From positions 2,279,975 through 2,343,974 of the forward strand of contig NZ_CP059676.1 in the NCBI RefSeq assembly GCF_014069875.1: DNA of 64,000 bases, in the 5' to 3' direction. Numbering within the stretch: position 1 is the first letter of the stretch; each line of letters begins with the position of its first letter. This document shows positions 52,961 through 61,557 of this stretch, piece after piece. The translations under genes and the position numbers were made by a program. The notes under the pieces were generated by a model. The model made no database searches, was not told the DNA's origin, and saw nothing but the letters and a program-made list of their open reading frames with translations. The DNA comes from Flaviflexus equikiangi (GTDB taxonomy: Bacteria; Actinomycetota; Actinomycetes; Actinomycetales; Actinomycetaceae).

Positions 52961-53699
52961 GCTTCCTCTCGACACGGACGTTTCCGACGCCCCCTGGTCG
53001 GGTTTGCAGGGCGGAGAAGACGACCGTGAGCCGGCGAGCCGACGAGTGAACGCATCCGCTATTCTGCTTGCCGTCATCGCGCTGCTCGTCATCGTCATCG
53101 GCGCCCTTGCCCTGAACTACCTGACGAGCGGCACGGATCCCGTGACGTTGGAAGACGAGACAACGTCCGTGGAAGGGGAGACTCCGGGCGGGACGGAGAC
53201 AACTCCCGACGAGTCTGCTGAGCCGACAGAGGATGCCATCGACTATCCCGAGCCGACCATCCAGTCGGTCACGCTTCTCAACCCGCAAGCCGCCAACCTC
53301 GATCCGTCGACGGTCGACAGCCAGGACAATCCCGGCTCAGTCTCCAACGTGTTCGATGGCAACCCCGCAACGTCATGGTCGTCCTGGTGGTACTCGGATC
53401 CGGCCTTCTGGATGAAGGACGGTATCGGGCTGGAGATTACGCTCGCTGAGGAAACGGAAATCACCGAGGTCGTCTTGAACGTTGACGGCAACGGTGGCTT
53501 GGTCCAATGGAGGGATACCGTGAATGCGGCACCGAACTCCGGGCAGATCATCGCCGAGGGCGCCATGTCCGCAGAGACGCTTCTGACAGCATCGGAGCCC
53601 GTTGTCGGCCAAACGATCATTCTCTGGTTCGAAGATCTACCGACAGCGAACTCCGATGGTCTGTACCGGATCGACATCTCTGAAATTACCGTTCGTTAA
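52827..53699 (+). CDS. Membrane-anchored discoidin-like tail of MurJ, in +1 frame
   Basis: About 290 codons: a polar stretch, one membrane helix ('NASAILLAVIALLVIVIGALAL'), a Thr/Glu-rich linker and a jelly-roll (F5/8 type C-like) domain ('VSNVFDGNPATSWSSWWYSD', 'ITEVVLNVDGNG'). This matches the final part of mycobacterial MurJ. The listed start (TTG at 52827) has no Shine-Dalgarno, so the real product may come from murJ by a shift in the CCCCC run near 52849, or the C-run may hold one base too many. The reading changes from murJ (ending ACC-CCC) to this frame and goes on without interruption to trxB. Confidence 0.75.
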   Translation: MPHQPPDEHTQAFDAITDPFGGPEPVSTAEHATPPPAVWPKRSDELPLDTDVSDAPWSGLQGGEDDREPASRRVNASAILLAVIALLVIVIGALALNYLTSGTDPVTLEDETTSVEGETPGGTETTPDESAEPTEDAIDYPEPTIQSVTLLNPQAANLDPSTVDSQDNPGSVSNVFDGNPATSWSSWWYSDPAFWMKDGIGLEITLAEETEITEVVLNVDGNGGLVQWRDTVNAAPNSGQIIAEGAMSAETLLTASEPVVGQTIILWFEDLPTANSDGLYRIDISEITVR

Positions 53700-53712
53700 G
53701 CAAGGGGAACCA

Positions 53713-54639
53713 ATGTCAGATATTCGCGACGTCATCATCGTCGGATCCGGACCCGCCGGATATACCGCTGCGATCTATACCGCACGCGCCGGGCTGGCTC
53801 CGCTCGTCCTCGCTGGCGCTCTCGATGCCGGTGGTGCACTCATGACCACGACTGAGGTTGAGAACTTCCCCGGTTTCCCCGAGGGCATCCAGGGCCCGGA
53901 TCTCATGGAGAACATGAGGGAGCAGGCCGAGAGGTTCGGGGCGATTATCGAGTTCGACGACGCAATCGAACTGAACCTCGAGGGCGATGTCAAGGAGATC
54001 AAGACTGCTACCGACACGTATCGTGCGAAGGCGGTGATTCTTGCCCTGGGCAGCGAGTACCGCAAGCTTGGCCTCGATGGAGAATCGACCTACTCCGGCA
54101 AGGGTGTGTCGTGGTGCGCCACCTGTGATGGCTTCTTCTTCAAGAACCAGGAGATCGCCGTAGTCGGCGGCGGAGATTCAGCCGTCACCGAGGCACTCTT
54201 CCTCACGAAGTTCGCTTCCAAGGTGACTGTCATCCATCGCCGCGGCGAGCTGCGGGCCTCGAAGGTGATGGCCGACAGGCTGCTCTCCCACGACAAGGTC
54301 GAGATGGCATGGAACAGCGCCGTCACGAAGATCAACGGCGATGGCCGCCTCGAATCGGTCACGCTGACCGACACCGTGACGGGGCAGCAGCGTGACCTGC
54401 CGGTCGGCGGGCTCTTCATCGCCATCGGCCACGATCCGCGCACCGGAATCGTCAAGGACCAGATCGATCTGGATTCGAACGGCTACATCGTCGTCGATTC
54501 CCCCACGACAGCCACCTCCATCCCCGGTGTGTTCGCATGCGGAGACGTCGTCGACCATCGCTACCGTCAGGCCATCACGGCCGCCGGTACGGGTTGTTCT
54601 GCGGCGTTGGACGCCGAAGCCTACCTCGATGAGCTGTGA
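53713..54639 (+). CDS. trxB: Thioredoxin reductase
   Basis: A 308-residue flavoenzyme that reduces thioredoxin with NADPH. The FAD motif 'IIVGSGPAGYTAAIYTARAG', the redox centre WCATCDG, the NADPH motif 'VAVVGGGDSAVTEALFL' and 'GVFACGDVVDHRYRQA' are complete. AAGGGG lies 4 bases upstream of the ATG. It overlaps trxA by 11 bp and may also serve NrdH. Confidence 0.97.
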   Translation: MSDIRDVIIVGSGPAGYTAAIYTARAGLAPLVLAGALDAGGALMTTTEVENFPGFPEGIQGPDLMENMREQAERFGAIIEFDDAIELNLEGDVKEIKTATDTYRAKAVILALGSEYRKLGLDGESTYSGKGVSWCATCDGFFFKNQEIAVVGGGDSAVTEALFLTKFASKVTVIHRRGELRASKVMADRLLSHDKVEMAWNSAVTKINGDGRLESVTLTDTVTGQQRDLPVGGLFIAIGHDPRTGIVKDQIDLDSNGYIVVDSPTTATSIPGVFACGDVVDHRYRQAITAAGTGCSAALDAEAYLDEL

Positions 54640-54928
54640 GGCACTGTTCTTCACAGCGCCCTGGTGCGACCCCTGTCGACAGGCAGCCCCGATCTTCTCG
54701 GAGGTCATGAGGGAAGCGAACCTTCCCTCCACCATTGTCGATGTCGACCTCACCCCGGACCTGGCAGACAGGTTCGGGGTTGAGCGTCTACCGACTTTGG
54801 TCATTGTCTCGGACGGTGTCCTGAGGGGTAGTCTGACTGGGTCTCGACCAAAGGCAGAAGTGCGTTCGTTTGTCGACAGCGCTCTCGGCGAGGTTGACCC
54901 GCCCGTCCTACCGACAGTGGCAGACTAG
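54629..54928 (+). CDS. Thioredoxin-like protein
   Basis: A 99-residue thioredoxin: 'ALFFTAPWCDPCRQAAPIF', cis-Pro in 'VERLPTLVIV', and a normal C-terminal helix. The active site is CDPC rather than CGPC, which usually shifts the redox potential. The start overlaps trxB by 11 bp, making it shorter at the N-terminus than TrxA; it probably relies on coupled translation. Family known, exact partner unknown. Confidence 0.88.
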   Translation: MSCEALFFTAPWCDPCRQAAPIFSEVMREANLPSTIVDVDLTPDLADRFGVERLPTLVIVSDGVLRGSLTGSRPKAEVRSFVDSALGEVDPPVLPTVAD

Positions 54929-54952
54929 TAGAGGCCCAGCGAAGGAGTACAC

Positions 54953-56287
54953 ATGGCACACACCACCGATAGCAGCGCACCACAGTCGGCACGTGCTTCG
55001 GCGGGTACCCGCCTCGATCCCTGGTACTCCTCCTACGCCGACCGATCGCTGGGAATGAGGGCATCCGAGGTACGCAGCCTTTTCGCCGTCGCCAACCGTC
55101 CAGAGGTTGTATCTCTCGCTGGCGGCATGCCGAACATCGAAGGCCTCCCTCTGGATTTCCTTGCCGAGATGACGGCACGGCTGATGAGGGAACGTGGACC
55201 GAAACTCCTCCAGTACGGCGGAGGGCAGGGCGAAGAGGAGATTCGCACCCAGATCGTCGAGGTCATGCGCCACGACGGCATCCACGCACATCCCGATGAC
55301 ATCATCGTGACGACAGGCTCCCAGCAGGCTCTCGATCTCATGACCGAGATCTTCATCAATCCCGGGGATGTGGTCGTCGCCGAGGCACCGTCCTATGTTG
55401 GCGCTCTCGGCGTTTTCCGCGCCTATCAGGCTGAGGTCATTCATTCCCCCATGGACAATGACGGCCTCATTCCAGAGGCTCTTGAGGACACTCTGACACG
55501 CGCGGAATCGCTCGGGAAGCACGTCAAATTCCTCTACACGGTTCCCAACTTCCATAATCCTGCTGGCGTCACGCTGTCGCTTGAACGCAGGCCACAGATC
55601 GTTGAGATCTGCCGCCGACACGGCGTCATCATTCTGGAAGACAACCCGTACGGACTCCTCGGTTTCGACAGCGAGCCGCTTCCAGCCCTCCAAACCTACG
55701 ATCCCGACGCCGTCGTGTATCTCGGTTCCTTCTCGAAGATCTTCGCGCCCGGATATCGGGTGGGATGGGCATTGGCTCCCTACGCCGTCACGCAGCGCAT
55801 GGTCCTGGCCGCGGAGTCGGCCATCCTCTCCCCGAACATGGTGGGTCAGCTATCCATCGCGGAATACTTGAAGACATACGACTGGTTCCAGCAGGTCAAG
55901 GAGTATCGCAGCATGTACCGCGAACGGCGCGATGCGATGCTCGAGTCCCTGTCGGAGTACCTGCCCAGCTGCTCGTGGACAGTCCCCGATGGCGGCTTCT
56001 ACACGTGGGTGACGCTGCCGGAGGGTCTCGATGCTCACGCGATGCTGCCCCGCGCAGTCACACATCGAGTCGCCTATGTTTCGGGGACAGCATTCTTCTC
56101 TGACGGTCAGGGCCGCGATCACATGCGCCTGTCGTACTGTTATCCGACGCCCGACAGCATTCGTGAAGGCGTGCGCCGTCTCGGCACTGTTGTCGAGGCG
56201 GAGAAGGAGCTCGTGACGATGTTCGGTGCTGAACGTCGCCTCACGCATGGCTCCGCCGTCGATCATCCATCCACCGAGACTCACTGA
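54953..56287 (+). CDS. PLP-dependent aminotransferase (MocR/2-aminoadipate type)
   Basis: A 444-residue class I/II aminotransferase with 'GGGQGEEEIRTQIVE', 'TVPNFHNPAGVTLS', 'ILEDNPYGLLGFD', and the PLP lysine in SFSKIFAPGYRVGWAL. It lacks the GntR domain of MocR. Similar enzymes act on 2-aminoadipate, branched-chain or aromatic amino acids. It stands where many Actinobacteria have cwlM, directly before ddl; the frames overlap only in the untrusted extension of ddl. Confidence 0.9.
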   Translation: MAHTTDSSAPQSARASAGTRLDPWYSSYADRSLGMRASEVRSLFAVANRPEVVSLAGGMPNIEGLPLDFLAEMTARLMRERGPKLLQYGGGQGEEEIRTQIVEVMRHDGIHAHPDDIIVTTGSQQALDLMTEIFINPGDVVVAEAPSYVGALGVFRAYQAEVIHSPMDNDGLIPEALEDTLTRAESLGKHVKFLYTVPNFHNPAGVTLSLERRPQIVEICRRHGVIILEDNPYGLLGFDSEPLPALQTYDPDAVVYLGSFSKIFAPGYRVGWALAPYAVTQRMVLAAESAILSPNMVGQLSIAEYLKTYDWFQQVKEYRSMYRERRDAMLESLSEYLPSCSWTVPDGGFYTWVTLPEGLDAHAMLPRAVTHRVAYVSGTAFFSDGQGRDHMRLSYCYPTPDSIREGVRRLGTVVEAEKELVTMFGAERRLTHGSAVDHPSTETH

Positions 56288-56300
56288 AGCGGGAGACATC

Positions 56301-57260
56301 ATGACCACCCCACGCACTGTTGCCATCCTGGCTGGCGGACTCAATCACGAACGTGATGTCTCGATTCATTCGGGCAGGCGTGTCGCGGGTGCCCTCCAAG
56401 AAGCCGGATACCATGCCAAGGTTCTCGATGTGGATTCCAATCTTCTCCAGCGCCTGGACGCGATCGAGCCGGATGTCGTGTGGCCCCTCATTCACGGTTC
56501 GACCGGCGAAGATGGTTCCCTCCAGGATCTGCTCGAACTCATCGGACTCCCCTATGTCGGGACCAATGCCCACGGGAGCCGTCTCGGCTTTCAGAAGCCG
56601 GTAGCCGGGACCATGCTCTCTCGTGCCGGCATCGCGGTTCCACGCTCGACATCACTGCCGCAGTCGCTGTTCAGGGAAGTTGGCGCGACCGCTATCCTCG
56701 ATCTCGTCGCATTGCGTTATGGCTTCCCGGTCGTCATCAAGCCCGCCGCTGGAGGCAGTGCTCTCGGTGTCAGCATCGTGAAGGAAGCAAAGGATCTTCC
56801 TGGAGCCATGGTCGACAGTTTCGCCTACTGCGACCGCGTCCTTATTGAGCAGTACATCGCAGGATCCGAAGTTGCCGTCTCCGTTCTCGAGACAGAGCAG
56901 GGTAAACCCTTTGCCCTGCCGCCGGTGGAGATCGTCACGAACGGCCTCTACGATTACGATGCTCGATACAACGCTGGGCGTTCTGAATATTTCGTTCCGG
57001 CTCGTTTATCTGACGATCTGCTGGCGATGTGTATGGACGTCGCTGTGACCGCACATCGGGAGCTTCATTTCCGCCATATTTCCCGGTCCGATCTCATGGT
57101 CGATTCCCATGGTGTGCCCTGGTTTATCGACGCGAACTCTGCTCCCGGTATGACGCAGACGTCCCTGCTCCCTCAAGCCGTGGCGCGCTACGCAGAGGAG
57201 AAGGATATGGCCCCGAGCGATCTGTATTCACAGATCGTCGAGGCCGCCCTGACGTTCTAG
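56301..57260 (+). CDS. ddl: D-alanine–D-alanine ligase
   Basis: A 319-residue ATP-grasp ligase for peptidoglycan precursors: 'LAGGLNHERDVSIHSGRRVA', 'LIHGSTGEDGSLQDLLELIG', 'VVIKPAAGGSALGVSIV', and 'FIDANSAPGMTQTSL'. GGGAG precedes the ATG at 56301 and the family start agrees; the longer frame from 56226 is rejected. Placement between the aminotransferase and parB is unusual relative to mycobacteria. Convergent with parB, 12 bp apart. Confidence 0.93.
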   Translation: MTTPRTVAILAGGLNHERDVSIHSGRRVAGALQEAGYHAKVLDVDSNLLQRLDAIEPDVVWPLIHGSTGEDGSLQDLLELIGLPYVGTNAHGSRLGFQKPVAGTMLSRAGIAVPRSTSLPQSLFREVGATAILDLVALRYGFPVVIKPAAGGSALGVSIVKEAKDLPGAMVDSFAYCDRVLIEQYIAGSEVAVSVLETEQGKPFALPPVEIVTNGLYDYDARYNAGRSEYFVPARLSDDLLAMCMDVAVTAHRELHFRHISRSDLMVDSHGVPWFIDANSAPGMTQTSLLPQAVARYAEEKDMAPSDLYSQIVEAALTF

Positions 57261-57272
57261 GCTGTCAGGGTA

Positions 57273-58307
57273 TTACTGGTCAGAGACTCTATCGACCGGA
57301 ATCGACAGGACGTCGAGGATTCTGTTGAGATCGTCGATCGATCCGAAGTCCACGGTCATCGTGCCCTTGCGTGCACCGAGCTTGATCTTCACTCTCGTGT
57401 CGAGGCGATCCGAGAGATCCTGCGACAGCCGTTGGAGCTGCGGGGCAGCCTGATGATGCTGCGACCTCGGTGTCACACGGGCGCGGGGTTCGTCCCCCAG
57501 AGCCACGATCTCTTCGACAGCGCGCACGGAGAGGCCTTCGGCAACGATCCGCTGCGCGAGACGCTCCATCGCCGCGGGGTCGGTCAGTCCGAGCAGAGCT
57601 CTGGCATGGCCGGCCGACAGAACACCGGCAGCCAGCCGCCTCTGGACGAGGGGTGGGAGCTTGAGTAGCCGCAGCGTGTTGGAGATCTGTGGGCGCGATC
57701 GTGCGATCCGACGGGAGAGCTCTTCTTGCGTGCACCCGAAATCTTCGAGAAGCTGCTGGTAGGCAGAAGCCTCTTCGAGGGGGTTGAGCTCTACTCTGTG
57801 GAGGTTCTCGAGCAGAGCGTCGCGAAGCAGATCGTCGTCCGCCGTATCGCGCACAATCGCCGGGATCTCCGCAAGACCCGCCATCGCTGATGCCCGCCAT
57901 CGCCGCTCGCCCATGATGAGCTCGTATCCATGCCCGTCATCGCCTTCACGAACGACGATCGGCTGAAGGAGGCCGACTTCAGCGATAGAGGCGGCAAGCT
58001 CAGCAAGATCGTCCTCGTTGAAGACTGTACGTGGCTGACGCGTGTTCGCGACGATGTCCCCTATCGGGATGATCTTCAGGGTCGCACCCGGCACCGGTAC
58101 GAGGTCTTGCCCATCCCCTGTCGCCTCTGCCGTGTCCGGTGATTCGTTGGAAGGACTGTCATCTGTCAGAGTATCCGGTGCAGCCGCGCCACCGAAGAAG
58201 ACGTCTATCGGCTGCTCTGCTCGCTTTGTCTTCTTTGTCTGTGGAGAGCTCTGCGGTGGGATGAGGACCGAAAGCCCCTGGCCGAGTCCCCGCCGACGTT
58301 CTGCCAT
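57273..58307 (-). CDS. parB: Chromosome partitioning protein ParB
   Basis: A 344-residue CTP-dependent parS-binding clamp. The N-terminal '[16 protein letters not shown]' start, '[21 protein letters not shown]' and '[12 protein letters not shown]' (CTP-binding boxes), the helix-turn-helix '[24 protein letters not shown]' and the C-terminal dimer domain are intact. Its ATG shares one base with parA's stop (TAATG). The seven parS sites are 1 kb upstream. Confidence 0.97.
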   Translation of the reverse strand: MAERRRGLGQGLSVLIPPQSSPQTKKTKRAEQPIDVFFGGAAAPDTLTDDSPSNESPDTAEATGDGQDLVPVPGATLKIIPIGDIVANTRQPRTVFNEDDLAELAASIAEVGLLQPIVVREGDDGHGYELIMGERRWRASAMAGLAEIPAIVRDTADDDLLRDALLENLHRVELNPLEEASAYQQLLEDFGCTQEELSRRIARSRPQISNTLRLLKLPPLVQRRLAAGVLSAGHARALLGLTDPAAMERLAQRIVAEGLSVRAVEEIVALGDEPRARVTPRSQHHQAAPQLQRLSQDLSDRLDTRVKIKLGARKGTMTVDFGSIDDLNRILDVLSIPVDRVSDQ

Positions 58308-59260
58308 TATTTAGCTCCTCGTTTTGCGATCTCCAGCGATGCCTGTTCGTAGGCGATTGCACCGGGTGACGCTGGATCATAGGTGATAACGGTCTGTTGG
58401 AAGCTCGGCGCCTCCGATATTCTGACGGACCGCGGTATTTTGGTATTGAGCGTGGCATCGGGAAAATGCTCCCTGACGTCCAGAGCAACCTCATTCGACA
58501 GGTTTGTTCGACGATCAAACATCGTCAGCAATATAGTTGAAATCTCAAGTACTTCATTCATGGAGTTTTTGACGAGATTGATGTTGTTAAGAAGCTGACT
58601 CAACCCCTCAAGCGCATAATACTCGCACTGAATCGGAATGAAGACCTCCGTTGCTGCAACCATCGCGTTGATTGTGAGAAGACCGAGGCTGGGCGGACAA
58701 TCGATAAGAACATAGTCCACGCGCTCTTCACCCCGATCACTTGTCGTCGACAGGTATTCATCGAGCGCTACCTTCAAGCGGCGTTCGCGATCGTCGACAT
58801 TGACCAGCTCGATCTCAGCGCCGGCTAGCTCAATCGTCGCTGGAACGACGCGGAGGGACGGACCTTCTTTGCTCTGTTCTGTGACTTCGGCTATCGACAT
58901 TCCTCCGAGAAGGATGTCATAGATGGATGCGACGTCCGAGTGGTGTTCAATCCCGAGAGCCGTTGAGGCATTGCCCTGCGGGTCCGAGTCTATGACCAGC
59001 ACGTTCATGCCGTGCTTCGCCAAAGCCGCAGCAATATTGACGGTTGTTGTCGTCTTTCCGACGCCACCTTTTTGATTGGTCACGGCCATGATTCTTGTAG
59101 CCTGTGGCTTCTCGAACTTGGCACGATTGAGACGCTCGCGAGCAGAGACACTTTGCGCTAGCTCCGCTGCGATCGGAGATCCCTGTGTCGCGATAGCCTC
59201 GTAGAAGCTCTCTCGTTCACTCTCTGGAACACGCATTCGTTTTTTGCGTGGGTCAGCCAT
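58307..59260 (-). CDS. parA: Chromosome partitioning ATPase ParA
   Basis: A 317-residue Walker-type ATPase ('[20 protein letters not shown]', '[17 protein letters not shown]', '[18 protein letters not shown]') that moves ParB-parS complexes over the nucleoid. GAGGAGAG precedes the ATG. Gene order parS-parA-parB is the usual one near the origin, and the two are translationally coupled. Confidence 0.97.
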   Translation of the reverse strand: MADPRKKRMRVPESERESFYEAIATQGSPIAAELAQSVSARERLNRAKFEKPQATRIMAVTNQKGGVGKTTTTVNIAAALAKHGMNVLVIDSDPQGNASTALGIEHHSDVASIYDILLGGMSIAEVTEQSKEGPSLRVVPATIELAGAEIELVNVDDRERRLKVALDEYLSTTSDRGEERVDYVLIDCPPSLGLLTINAMVAATEVFIPIQCEYYALEGLSQLLNNINLVKNSMNEVLEISTILLTMFDRRTNLSNEVALDVREHFPDATLNTKIPRSVRISEAPSFQQTVITYDPASPGAIAYEQASLEIAKRGAK

Positions 59261-59331
59261 GCACTCTCCTCTATTGGGTCCGCTTCACCATTCTACGCAC
59301 TTCAGGAAGGATCGGCGTCACGTGCTGTCGG

Positions 59332-59347
59332 CGTTTCACGTGAAACA
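59332..59347. promoter_or_regulatory. parS site 1
   Basis: CGTTTCACGTGAAACA, 15 of 16 to the consensus TGTTTCACGTGAAACA. Confidence 0.9.
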
Positions 59348-59368
59348 AAGAGTTCTCAAGCTTCCGTA

Positions 59369-59384
59369 TGTTTCACGTGAAACA
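59369..59384. promoter_or_regulatory. parS site 2
   Basis: TGTTTCACGTGAAACA, identical to the consensus. Confidence 0.95.
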
Positions 59385-59445
59385 TCGCGATGTGGTGGTT
59401 GACTCGAGTGCAGGCTCACGCGGCGCATATCGTCCCGATTGGGCG

Positions 59446-59461
59446 TGTTTCACGTGAAACA
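59446..59461. promoter_or_regulatory. parS site 3
   Basis: TGTTTCACGTGAAACA, identical to the consensus. Confidence 0.95.
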
Positions 59462-59576
59462 TATCTTCCGATACAAGAACAGCGGTGCCACAACGCGCCC
59501 GCTGCGCCACCAGAGGTTTCCGCAATGTGTCAGTTCATCGAACCTCGACAAGGCCACGGATTGACATTCTGGCATT

Positions 59577-59592
59577 AGTTTCACGTGAAACA
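59577..59592. promoter_or_regulatory. parS site 4
   Basis: AGTTTCACGTGAAACA, 15 of 16. Confidence 0.9.
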
Positions 59593-59646
59593 TGACGGCG
59601 AGATGTCCCCGCGTAGCCCGCGTGACCAGTCCGAAGGACGCAGCAT

Positions 59647-59662
59647 CGTTTCACGTGAAACA
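59647..59662. promoter_or_regulatory. parS site 5
   Basis: CGTTTCACGTGAAACA, 15 of 16. Confidence 0.9.
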
Positions 59663-59711
59663 TATCTTATGAATATTGAAGAGCCCATGCGGTCCCGGTC
59701 CACCAGCACCG

Positions 59712-59727
59712 TGTTTCACGTGAAACG
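59712..59727. promoter_or_regulatory. parS site 6
   Basis: TGTTTCACGTGAAACG, 15 of 16. Confidence 0.9.
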
Positions 59728-59792
59728 TCGTACCGGAGTGGCAGCAAAGAAAGTCTGAATTGTATGTAGTCACGAACGCTATGGTTGCCCGA

Positions 59793-59808
59793 CGTTTCAC
59801 GTGAAACA
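59793..59808. promoter_or_regulatory. parS site 7
   Basis: CGTTTCACGTGAAACA, 15 of 16; last site of the cluster, nearest rsmG. Confidence 0.9.
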
Positions 59809-60332
59809 CCGTGATAAACGTCTATATATCGCGACCGTGCCACGCTATCGATTGGAAGGCACGATATGAGAACCAGCTTCCTCGCCACGTGGACAGCTCT
59901 CCCGGTACCCAGTTGGGCTGGCTCAGATCAGGGGAGATAGAGCTCTGGAGAGCATGATCCCCATCAGCCGACCCGCCATGAGAGAGTAAGAGCGGCACTA
60001 CAGGTCATCAATGAGTTGCAGGATCCTGACGCGACCACTTCTGCTTCGACTGCGAATAGCCATTGGGCGCAGGATAGTGCTTTGAACCGGACGATCGCTC
60101 TAGAAGCAGCAATCCGAGCATCAGGACGATTCACTGAAGGGGAGGGGCGTATCGAGAGAACTCGGAAGCGTCGATCGGCAAGCGAAACGACTATGATCTG
60201 ACCCCGCCGATGGATTGTTGATTCGTCTCGCTTGTTTTGCGGGGACCGCCTGCACATGGCGATCCCCTCGGAAATGATCGTAGAGAATAGGACCGTTCTA
60301 AGAACTTCACTATATCACTAGGCTACTATATG
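59809..60332. other. 524-bp stretch between the parS cluster and rsmG, no recognised gene
   Basis: No ORF here is convincing. A plus-strand frame open from about 59941 to 60201 encodes a polar, Arg-rich peptide (…NELQDPDATTSASTANSHW…), with no ATG and no family match; it may be the remains of a gene or chance. Confidence 0.4.
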
Positions 60333-60959
60333 TTACTTCTTCTTGGCGACGACAACTCTTGTGACCTCGTCGGTTCCCGGGACACTGACGACGTGCAGAT
60401 CAACGGTCGAGATCTTGTTCTTCTTGAATGCCGGCTTCGCTTCCTCGATCTCCAGCTCTGCACGTTCACCTTTGAGAGCGACGAGCATTCCGCCGCTCTT
60501 CAGCACCGGCATGGACATCGGAACCAATTTTTTCAGGGCTGCTACCGCGCGAGCTGTGACAACCTGAACCTGGAATTCGCCGTGCAGATCCTGAATCCGT
60601 TTCCGGTGAATGGTCACGTTAGTCAGGCCGAGCGCTGCCGAGACTTCCTCGAGCCACACCACGCGACGCTCCATCGTCTCGACGAGATGAACGTGGACGT
60701 CGGGACGAGTCGTGGCGAGAACAATCCCGGGCAAACCACTTCCCGATCCGATATCGATGGCAATCGAACGTTCTGGAACGAAGTCGTTGATCGCCATCGA
60801 GTTAAGGATGTGCCTTGACCACAGTCGCGGAAGTTCCCGGGGGCCGATCAATCCACGCTCTTCACCGTGGTCCCACAGCATCTGCGCATAGCGGTCAAGC
60901 TTCGACCATGAGTCTCCGAAGAGCTCTTCGCCGTTGGATGGAGTGTCGTCGTTCCTCAA
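60333..60959 (-). CDS. rsmG: 16S rRNA m7G527 methyltransferase RsmG
   Basis: A 208-residue SAM-dependent methylase: 'LWSRHILNSMAINDFVP', SAM site 'AIDIGSGSGLPGIVLA' and 'TARAVAALKKLV'. Loss of RsmG causes low-level streptomycin resistance in other bacteria. The start is a TTG at 60959 with TAGG upstream. It follows jag after 5 bp. Confidence 0.95.
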   Translation of the reverse strand: MRNDDTPSNGEELFGDSWSKLDRYAQMLWDHGEERGLIGPRELPRLWSRHILNSMAINDFVPERSIAIDIGSGSGLPGIVLATTRPDVHVHLVETMERRVVWLEEVSAALGLTNVTIHRKRIQDLHGEFQVQVVTARAVAALKKLVPMSMPVLKSGGMLVALKGERAELEIEEAKPAFKKNKISTVDLHVVSVPGTDEVTRVVVAKKK

Positions 60960-60964
60960 GGAGC

Positions 60965-61504
60965 CTACTCGTCGTTCTCGTCGGCGTCGGAGCCCTCGTC
61001 GTCGATCGCCAGGCCGATGACGACATGGCGGGCGGGGCCGACACCTTCGGAGTCCGATGCGAGCCCGGCCTCGGCAACCGCGTCGTGAACGACCTTCCGC
61101 TCGAACGGATTCATCGGATCAAGGTGCTTCTCTTCGCCCGAGGCGAGGACTTCCTTGATTGCTTCCTTTGCGATCGCGAGCACTCGTTCCCGGTGATGAG
61201 CACGATAGCCGTCGATGTCGAGCATGAGCCGGGAACGTTCCCCGGTTGCTGTTTGAACAGCAAGGCGGGTCAATTCTTGGAGTGCGTCAAGCACCTCACC
61301 GTTCTTCCCCACGAGCTTCTTCAACCGCGGATCCGCGCCTTCGTCCGCGACTATCGCGAGACTTGCGCGGTCTGCTTCCACGGTGATGTCGATATCGCCA
61401 TCGAGATCGGCAATATCGAGCAATTCCTCCAGGTAATCTGCGGCGATATCGCCCTCCGCATCAAGACGCTTGATGAGAGATTCACGTTCGTTAAGTTCAG
61501 ACAT
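60965..61504 (-). CDS. jag: R3H/KH RNA-binding protein Jag (KhpB)
   Basis: A 179-residue RNA-binding protein. It has a KH part ('DPRLKKLVGKNGEVLDALQEL') and an R3H part ('YRAHHRERVLAIAKEAIKEV', 'MNPFERKVVHDAVAE'), without the Jag N-terminal domain. KhpB with KhpA controls envelope-related translation in Gram-positives. AAAGGAC lies 5 bases upstream of the ATG. Located between yidC and rsmG as usual. Confidence 0.93.
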   Translation of the reverse strand: MSELNERESLIKRLDAEGDIAADYLEELLDIADLDGDIDITVEADRASLAIVADEGADPRLKKLVGKNGEVLDALQELTRLAVQTATGERSRLMLDIDGYRAHHRERVLAIAKEAIKEVLASGEEKHLDPMNPFERKVVHDAVAEAGLASDSEGVGPARHVVIGLAIDDEGSDADENDE

Positions 61505-61557
61505 ACGTGTCCTTTTCTACGTAAGAGAAGCGATCCTCGCTTCACGGTGTGGGAGGG

